Shown here: one piece after another, positions 56,884-64,000 of the stretch
Numbering within the stretch: the first letter of the stretch is position 1
Layout: each line of letters opens with the position of its first letter
Assembly (NCBI GenBank): GCA_023213315.1
Contig: JAKCPI010015663.1
Location: 62,001-126,000, forward strand
DNA length: 64,000 bases
Direction: 5' to 3'
Source: Euborellia annulipes
Lineage: Eukaryota; Arthropoda; Insecta; Dermaptera; Anisolabididae
The notes under the pieces: model-generated
What the model saw: the letters and a program-made list of their open reading frames with translations, nothing else
Databases searched by the model: none
What the model was told of the DNA's origin: nothing
Program-made: the position numbers and the translations under genes

Positions 56884-57127
56884 TAAAATTGGAAAACTAA
56901 ATCAACATCAGTAAAGTACTAGTAGACCTACCCGAAGTTTCCCAAAGACGAGATTAAACCGAATTTGTTTTCTATACCGCAATAGTAAATATTTAAAATT
57001 TGAAAGAAATCTTTAAAGAGAATTTTGAGGAAATTGGAAAAAACTAAAAAAGTACATCAGTAAAGTACTAGTACCCGAATTCCTCCAAAGACGTGTCCTA
57101 GCGTAATTTCATCTTGGTACCTGTAAT
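56884..57127 (+). repeat. Family A-related direct duplication
   Basis: Two direct copies about 146 bp apart share ACATCAGTAAAGTACTAGTA, CAAAGACG and the ATACCGCAATAGTA/TACCTGTAATAGTA end. Confidence 0.6.
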
Positions 57128-57131
57128 AGTA

Positions 57132-57624
57132 TACCGGGTGTTTTGAAATAGGCTGCCAAACCTCTGAAGTTTTCTTATATTCAAATAAAGAGAAAAGATC
57201 CTTATAGCATAGTCCAAAAATGCTTCGTTTTACCGCTAGCCGCCATTTTGTTTTTGTTTTTCACTAAATTTTTTTTATCTGAATGGTTTGACTAATTACG
57301 GTGAATTTTGGCATGGTACTTCTTACTGAGGTAAAGGACTAGTGTTAAAAAAATACTCAACCTTATCTTATTAAAATAGCGCCCATTTTGAAAAATATCA
57401 TAAGATAAGGTTGAGTATTTTTTTAACACTAGTCCTTTACCTCAGTCAAAATTCACCGTAATTAGTCAAACCATTCAGAAAAAAAAATTAGTGAAAAACA
57501 AAAACAAAATGGCGGCTAGCTGTAAAACGAAGCATTTTTGGACTATGCTATAAGGATCTTTTCTCTTTATTTGAATAAAAGAAAACTTCAGAGGTTTGGC
57601 AGCCTATTTCAGAAACACCCTGTA
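57132..57624. repeat. 493-bp near-perfect palindrome
   Basis: Ends TATACCGGGTGTTTTGAAAT and TTTCAGAAACACCCTGTATA. Arms of about 230 bp stay almost identical: CCAAACCTCTGAAGTTTTCT, TCCAAAAATGCTTCGTTTTA, AATGGTTTGACTAATTACGG, and AAGGACTAGTGTTAAAAAAA. The main difference is 14 bases present only in the left arm (about 57312-57325). The loop is about 30 bp. TA repeats at the edges suggest a TA target. Confidence 0.85.
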
Positions 57625-58568
57625 TATTTAAAATTTGAAATAATTGTTAGAGCCGTTTTCGAGAACTGATGTGCTCGTTTAATAGTATAAGATTAATATT
57701 TTTTAAAATGTAGCAGTTTTAAAGCCGCAAGGTTTGACAATTTTGTTGATTTTTTTCCATTTTTATTATCAGTTTTGATTTTTAAAATATGCTTAAAATT
57801 ATTAAATCTCGTTATTTTATCAAAAAATTACTTTCACATTCGCTTAAGATATCTACTGTAGTTTAAACATATAAAAACTCTTTTTTTTATCCCTATAGGC
57901 TACTATACGAATTTTTTGATAAAAATAAAAAAATAATTAAATAGTTAATTTTTCAGCCGATCAGTTTGCTTTGCAAATAAATTTGCAATAAAATCGTTTA
58001 TCAAACTTTTTGATTGGATTATTAGTAGAATTCCCAAGGGAACAAGTTAATTGCAAACATCTCTTGGATCATTATTTAATATATTTATTATTAACTAATA
58101 AATTTATCTCAATTAAAAAAATTTCATAATGAGTTGATCTCCCTGTCCCCTCCCACCCCATCTCTCACCCAGATCAAACAATTTTAGCAAGAATTTTAAA
58201 TCAAATATGAAAATGGAATTTCTCAGTTTTTATTACATTTTTCATTGCCCATTAAACTCATTTAACGAATGGCTTATTTTCAATTCAAATTTCAGATTAA
58301 TAAAATTAATTAACATTGACGGCTTGAACTATTTTTTTGTTTTTAATTCGAAAAAATGATATAATTCTATTATATAATATTGAATCAATATATTAACGCT
58401 TTGTTGAGCTAAAAAATTCAATCAACAAAGGCATCAATTACCCAATTGAAAAATAAACACTAAGCTTTGATTTTTAAAAGAAAAACACTCGCTTATATTT
58501 GTTATATTTCAAATAAATGTTGTACACACACAATCTACAAATATATTATATAAAAATTTATGAAACTA
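57625..58568. other. No gene seen
   Basis: AT-rich; a C-rich patch at 58140-58166. Confidence 0.45.
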
Positions 58569-59104
58569 CTAGTCGCAAGCCCGCTTCGGCGGCGCCTGCC
58601 AGGGGGCTGGCCCCTGGACCCCTTGCTCGCCTTCGGCGAGCAAGTTTTTCTTAATTTGGAATATATGCAAGTGTTAAGATGTTAAGGAAGGATCTTATAT
58701 TCAAGCGAGGCGAGGGTACCGATTGGGAACAGCACAAAAGGGTCTGTTTATGACTGTTTAAAGGGTCAGTCACCTGAGTCCTCTCTTCGTTTTTCAACTG
58801 CTGCTAGCCCCCACCCCCAGCCCATAGTCAGGTAGGAAGCTGGTTCACACAGCATAAAGGACGCTCTCTAATTTCCTAGCCAACTTGTTGATTTTGTGTT
58901 CCCATATTGAAGAAATTTGATTATAATTAATTTTCCAAAACATTTAAGAGATTCAAATTATTACTACGTTACTCCCAGAGCCATATACTATATGTGTACT
59001 TAATTTCAAATGGATTCATTGGAAATTGTGGATTTCTATAGAACATATACATACATATTTACATACATACATACATTTTTCCCATTTCATTTTATATATA
59101 TAGA
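58569..59104 (-). mobile_element. Helitron-type non-autonomous element
   Basis: On the minus strand the element begins A|TCTATATATATAAAATG (59105/59104) and ends CTAG|T (58569/58568), the A-T insertion rule of Helitrons. Eight bases before CTAG lies the GC-rich hairpin CCGCCGAAGCGG (stem CCGC/GCGG). A further pair GCTCGCCTTCGGCGAGC lies at 58624-58640. The 536 bp have no Rep/helicase coding. A related 3' end is at 21683-21924. Confidence 0.8.
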
Positions 59105-59196
59105 TTGATCTTCTTACCCAAGAGGCTTCAGTAATTAAAAAATATTTCTTTTATATTTATAGAAAATGCAAAAAACGTTCAATTATGAAAATTCTA

Positions 59197-59227
<31 letters not shown>

Positions 59228-60499
59228 CCAAAAATGTAAAAATCATTAATATCCAAACTTTAATAATTAATTAAAAAGGGACCAAAATAAAAAATAAATT
59301 TTTATTTATTTAAAAATTAACTGACAAATAGTTTAGCACTCTTGCAAAAGATGGCAGGCTAGTCTAACAGCCAGCATTATCAAATCACTTATAAGCCTAT
59401 ATTTATATATTTTTATACTGTTTTAAATTATTTATTTAATATATAATTAATATTTATAAACTATTCATTATTAAGAGATCAACGAAAATTAAACAAATAC
59501 ATAGCCCTACCATCCTGCCATCTATAGGCAAATTTTCGTAAATTGGGCCTTTTGTCTAATTTTTTATGACCCCCAACGCCATCTTATCGGCAAAAAATTG
59601 CGAATAGCTTTGCCTCTCGAAGAGCCTTAAGATCAAAACGTTATAAAAAAATAATTTAAAGTCAATCTTTTTATTTTTACTTTTTTTACATTTATATTTT
59701 AACTGATGTAGTAAATTAGGAATATATTTTAAACATCTTCAACTCATGAGTAAAAATTATTCTTAATAGAATTGTCAAATCACATGTCTGTTTCCTGTTA
59801 TTTTTTTTATAATTTTATTATTTTAATTTTTTATCGATATCTTTTTGATAAAATTGATATCTCAGAGATCTGATTAAGACAAAAATAATTAATTTTTGAA
59901 AAATTAAATCGATTGTTAAAAAATTTCATTTCATAAAGAAAAAAAAATTCTTTAATTAAGTACTTATAAAATTATTTAATTGTGTTACTTTAAGAACACA
60001 ACAGGAATAATAATTGTTATCTGGTAAGAAAAAAAAGTAAAGAACAGTACGTGTGCCTGGGAAGTTACGCTTTTCTCTTAGTTGGGAACAAAGTGAGTTT
60101 GGCCAAGCTAATATCTAATGTCGCCATTAACAAGGAATTTAACAGGCATTATCGCCAGCACAGGCCTGCAATCCACAGGCAACAACCTGATTTGAATACA
60201 AATACGAGCTCGGATAAGTTTGTATTTGCTTTGCTTCATTTTGGAATATTTCCCTGATGAAGGAGAGCTAACTCAGTGAGACCATATTTCTTAGCTAGTA
60301 CAACAGCATAAATGCCTAATCGTCATTGCTTGGAAATTATGAAATCGATTAACTGATATGCACAAATCATTTGTGTTTACTTAATATTCAGTCTAGCTTG
60401 TTTAAATTCAGATAATATCTATATATTGATATTTGTTATTTTGAATTTTTACAAAACTCATTCTAATATTTAAACAAAAATTATCGTTTAATTATTCTA
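59105..60499. other. No gene; long T run
   Basis: A run of about 35 T lies at 59190-59224. A GC-richer spot at 60040-60250 is open for 68 codons without motif. Confidence 0.45.
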
Positions 60500-60910
60500 C
60501 ACTGTAAAAAAAAAAAATGAATTTTCAATCATTTTTCATATAGTCACTTTCGTGCTTGAATTTTAATATATCCAGTTTGTGAAATCGAGTTCATAAAGTA
60601 AAAAAAATATGAATCAAATTTAAGTAGCTTAAAAAAGTAAGTAGTCGAGATGGTAAAGGCGTCGTTCAAATTTAAATATGAAGGGAAGAAACCAAGAGCA
60701 CGAGTTCAAACCTCTCGAGGGACCTTCTTTTTTTTACTAATGTATGAAATTTTTCATAAACTCGCTTATGAAACTTTTAATAAATTGGTTTATGACAGTT
60801 CATTTTTGAGTATAGGGCCATTGAACTTTTCATATACCAGATTGTAAAATTCATAAACAGTATGTGTAACAGACTTGTTTATGAATATCCCTTGAAAATT
60901 TTTAACAGTG
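60500..60910. mobile_element. Second CACTGTAAAA TIR element with tRNA-like core
   Basis: Ends CACTGTAAAAAAAAAAA and TTTTTAACAGTG lie between TA dinucleotides. The tRNA-like core 60643-60722 (plus) has TAGTCGAGATGGTAAAGGCG, close to the A box of Leu/Ser tRNAs, and CGAGTTCAAACCTCTCG, a B box with paired stem. Around it are alternating TTCATAAA/TTTATGAA words in opposite orientations. Confidence 0.7.
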
Positions 60911-61343
60911 TAATAAAAAAGAAAATAACTGGCTTGTAAAGGATTTAAAGAAAGAAAGATTCCCCCCTCCCTAGCTACTTTGGATGTATTCATTAAAAAG
61001 AGCAACTGTGCTAAGAGCGGATGCTCAATCAGCGAGAGCCTTATTCCAATTATCATAAATATTATTAACATTTGCAAGGGCCTAATCGTCCTCACGTGTA
61101 GATAAGACTTTATTCTTAATCCCCCCCCCCTTCTCTCTCTTCTTGACCCTTTTAGTCCTCAAATCCTTCAGCTTCAGCCGTCATGTTCGTTTGTCTAACA
61201 AGCGCTATGTTGATTTAATTAATACGTTTCACCCTCAATTTAAACCAAGATAAGATTCTCAATTAAATATAAGCAAGTTAGAGCAATGTAAGAACAAGAG
61301 GAATAAACATGAAAAGAAAAACTTTATTTTTTCTTTAATTTGT
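60911..61343. other. No gene seen
   Basis: C run at 61120-61130; no recognisable element. Confidence 0.45.
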
Positions 61344-61530
61344 TTTACTTTCTCTTACCTATATGTGTATGTAATATATATATAGAGAGAGAGAAAGTTA
61401 ATGTCAAGATTTGATGGAAATACACGTTTTGTGGTCCAAAAAATTTGCCGCAAAATGATCTGACAGACATGTCAGTGTGTGTAAAAAAAAATCTCAAAAA
61501 AGCTACTAGGTTGAAATTTGTTCATCGCAT
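61344..61530 (-). repeat. Family A outer-end fragment
   Basis: TTTTACTTTCTCTTACC, GAGAGAGAAAGTTAATGTC, GGAAATACACGTTTTG, then TAGGTTGAAATTTG. Confidence 0.7.
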
Positions 61531-61961
61531 ACTCTGTATATATTTATTTATCATATAAGAGTTTGGTTCAACAATGTATAAAATCCACTATGACACTTTC
61601 ATAATGACTTTTCGCCAGGTAATAATATATATGATATTTTGCATTTTTATTGGTTGTAATAATTGAATTATTTTTTAATATCCTTGTATATATACAAAAC
61701 TATGTAATATATGTATAATTATACCTCTGAAGGTGGTTCAAACACGGAACCGAACCGTCAGAAGTGCGAATTAAATAAAGAAAGAAAAAACCTAAGCTGC
61801 ATCTCTCTCGTTTTCTACTCTCTTATTAATATAACATCACAGCTATAAATTGCGTTTTTATTCAACATTTGTTGTATTTAGTTAACTAAGCTATCGTTAG
61901 TAACATTTTTTTATATTATTAATTATTAAAAATAAACCTCTTAATAGCGATTAATAAATAC
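61531..61961. other. No gene; hammerhead-core-like motif at 61727-61759
   Basis: CTGAAGGTGGTTCAAACACG followed by GAACCGAACCGTC reads as a CTGAAGG box, a 4-bp GGTT/AACC hairpin and a CGAACC box. The surroundings are AT-rich. Confidence 0.4.
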
Positions 61962-62318
61962 TAGGGTCCGACCGAAACAAGATTTTCGGCCGAAACCGAA
62001 TATTCGGCCTCAACCTTAGTTTCGGCCGGAACCGTAACCGAAACCGAAACTTGTATTTCCTATAAAAATTTTTTGAATTTTACCTTTTTTTTCCCTTCCG
62101 TGAAAATCATTTTACCTTTTTTTTTTATTTTAGGGAGACTAAATTTTTTTCTCCCTCAAGTGCAAATCATTTGACCTTTTTTTTGCATGGGAGTCTCATT
62201 CCATTTTTTTCAGACTCTGGTTTCGGCTACTTTTTGGCCGAAACCGAAACTACGGCCGAAACCATGATTTTTGGACGAAACTGGCCGAAACCGAAACCGA
62301 ATATTCGGTCGGTTCCTA
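61962..62318. mobile_element. hAT-type MITE rich in CCGAAAC motifs
   Basis: Ends TAGGGTCCGACCGAAAC and TTCGGTCGGTTCCTA; exact 8-bp duplication ATAAATAC at 61954-61961 and 62319-62326. Subterminal zones contain many GGCCGAAACCG and ATTCGGCC words on both sides, probably transposase-binding sites. 357 bp, no coding. Confidence 0.9.
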
Positions 62319-62489
62319 ATAAATACTAAAAGTCTTTTAATTCTAATAATAATAATTTTTAATAAATTAATTATTAGGTTTTTTTTTTGCAGTTTTTTTA
62401 TAATATTTTATGCATATTTTTTAATCTACATAATTTATATATTTCTATAAATTTTATGTAATTTTCTACAAATAAAATAAATGTTATTA

Positions 62490-62700
62490 TTAGAGGAATT
62501 TTTAATCATAGACCACATTTTTGTATTAAATATTTATTAAAATTATAAATACTGTACAACGTTTCGACTGCTTATTCTGCAGCCGTTATCAAGTACTGTG
62601 CACTTGCTCCGACTCAAATGAACTAACTGTCATGTCCGTTACGTGCCTTTTTATATTCAGCGTCGTCAGGGCCATCTGTCGGCATTTCTGTTAAGTTAAA
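62490..62700 (-). repeat. Family H copy with non-palindromic right side
   Basis: ATTAGAGGAATTTTTAATCA, TAGACCACATTTTTGTATTA, GTACAACGTTTCGACTGC and CTTGCTCCGACTCAAATG match 45346-45500. After that the text differs (CTGTCATGTCCGTTACG), unlike the folded copies. Confidence 0.7.
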
Positions 62701-64000
62701 TTCAAAAATAAATGTATTTAGGAAAACATTGAATATTGTTTTCATTCAACCAACAATTGTTATTACTGGTGCGAAAATTAAATGATATATTTTACTGGTC
62801 CGTTGTGCGTTTTTGGTTGGAAAACACTGATAAAGACAATATTTAAAAAATAAATTAAAAGCCCTTTGCCTTTTAAAAAAATGTCTTATTTCCTCACTCG
62901 AATCTAAATTACTTTCCTATATTTTGCTTTTTGCTTTTTTCTCCACTTGCCAAAGAGAAGAATTCTAAACTCACTCTCCGTTGACCCCACTCTTGGTAAC
63001 AAATTTCATTAAATATCTAATTTCTTTTGATTCCTTTGAAGTAAAACAAAAATTAACATTTCTGTTTGTGGATTGAATTTTTGCGGGTGGAAAAACTTTT
63101 CAAACTAAAACTGTAGTTTATATCAATATTAGTAAAGTTACAATTATATATAAGAATAAATCTGACTTTTTTTTTTAATTATAAACGCTTTGCTTTGTCT
63201 CTCTGTCCTCCATTCTATCGGAATAACATTTTTGTTTTTTCTTTCCTCGGGCCAGGCCCTTTGACTTTATAGAATTCGTTAAAAGATTTTAATATCATTT
63301 TCATGTCGATTTTTTAAACTTTCTTTCAATAGATGCCATCGCATAGCAATTCTATTTGACTCTTATTCTGATAGGTAGTTTCTATTGTCTGTTCCGGGAG
63401 GCTAATTCCTAACTCAAGTTATTTGCTTGGATGGAGAGACGTCGAGTCCCTGGAGCCTCGGCAACCCCATAAGGTCCCCATCTCCATTGATAGTATGTCT
63501 TTAGTTTTGGAGCAAATTGGCTCAATCACGGGCCACATCGCCTCCTAAATTGCGTTGCTGTAATTGGCTCTCAATGACAACTAACGCGGCTACGCAACTG
63601 TTACGCTTGTGAACAAGAACCATTTGCAGATCTATTTGGTTGGACGAGTTGACGATCCAACCCAGCTCAATTACAATTCCGTTATTTTTCCGTTCTAAGA
63701 GAAACAAATTCAGATAATTTTATTTCCGGTTAGTGAACTATTATTTTAGGTTAATTAAAAACATTAACTTAATAAATTTATAGACTTGGGAGCTGGACCG
63801 CAGACAGACTTGACGGGGAGCCTGGGGCATAATAATACGCCCCCCCCCTCAATAGGTTTTTTTTATTATGCAAAAAGCTATTGTGGCCTTCAAATCAAGA
63901 ATTTTTTATACAATTTTTGACACAGCATAGCTTATAATATTTTTTTAAATAAAAAAAGCAATTTAAAAATTTGATAAAATTCCCTAAACAGCAGGGGCGC
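62701..64000. other. No confirmed gene
   Basis: 63380-63700 is GC-richer with a 61-codon minus-strand frame, no motif. A C run lies at 63840-63849. The window ends CAGCAGGGGCGC, which may be the first bases of another hAT-type terminus. Confidence 0.4.

Noticed and set aside
1..64000. CRISPR array, bacterial operon or integrated virus
   Set aside because: No evenly spaced direct repeats with unique spacers, no dense coding and no viral-type frame. The tandem units at 55299-55497 are contiguous and belong to a transposon.

Overview
The window is AT-rich eukaryotic DNA, almost entirely non-coding and packed with transposon debris. It suggests an invertebrate animal, probably an arthropod, because the one host coding segment is an exon of a CELF/Bruno-type RNA-binding protein and the repeats are of types common in such genomes. 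The species cannot be named from this sequence. The only host exon I can support is at 17555-17856 (+). It encodes a Gly/Ser/Asn-rich leader and the first two thirds of RRM1, with a good splice acceptor and donor. On that reading, about 46 kb to the right is intron, and the left 17.5 kb is intron or upstream flank.

Layout. 1-17.5 kb: fragments of a high-copy family called family A here, non-LTR retrotransposon scraps (1914-1958, 6190-6530, 10082-10320, 17260-17472), a mariner-like wreck with transposase C-terminal coding remains (2653-3088), hAT-type MITEs (4204-4465, 14822-15129), and fold-back elements carrying tRNA-like modules (10790-11290, 13400-13560). 17.5-30 kb: the CELF exon, a tRNA-derived SINE in its downstream intron, two Tc1/mariner-type MITEs, Helitron-like ends, and a three-level nest in which a hAT MITE lies inside a piggyBac-like element that lies inside a 0.7-kb palindrome (23430-25800). 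29-41 kb: full and partial family A copies, one split by a hAT MITE with an exact 8-bp duplication, a LINE reverse-transcriptase fragment (38318-38656), and a mirrored tRNA-like pair (38665-38925). 41-64 kb: two hAT MITEs sharing one target site (43036-43643), many palindromes, two TIR elements beginning CACTGTAAAA with tRNA-like cores (55172-56200, 60500-60910), a long near-perfect hairpin (57132-57624), a Helitron-type element with both termini (58569-59104) and a hAT element full of CCGAAAC motifs (61962-62318).

Recurring themes. First, tRNA-like A-box/B-box segments sit repeatedly at the centre of inverted-repeat or TIR elements rather than only at SINE heads. Second, a signature resembling the hammerhead ribozyme core (CTGANGA, a short hairpin, then CGAAAC) recurs at about ten loci, mostly in or beside palindromes. 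Third, small hAT elements carry long G or C tracts just inside their termini. No intact transposase, reverse transcriptase, CRISPR array, operon or complete gene was found. Coordinates of repeats were read by eye, so internal boundaries are approximate unless a target-site duplication is given.
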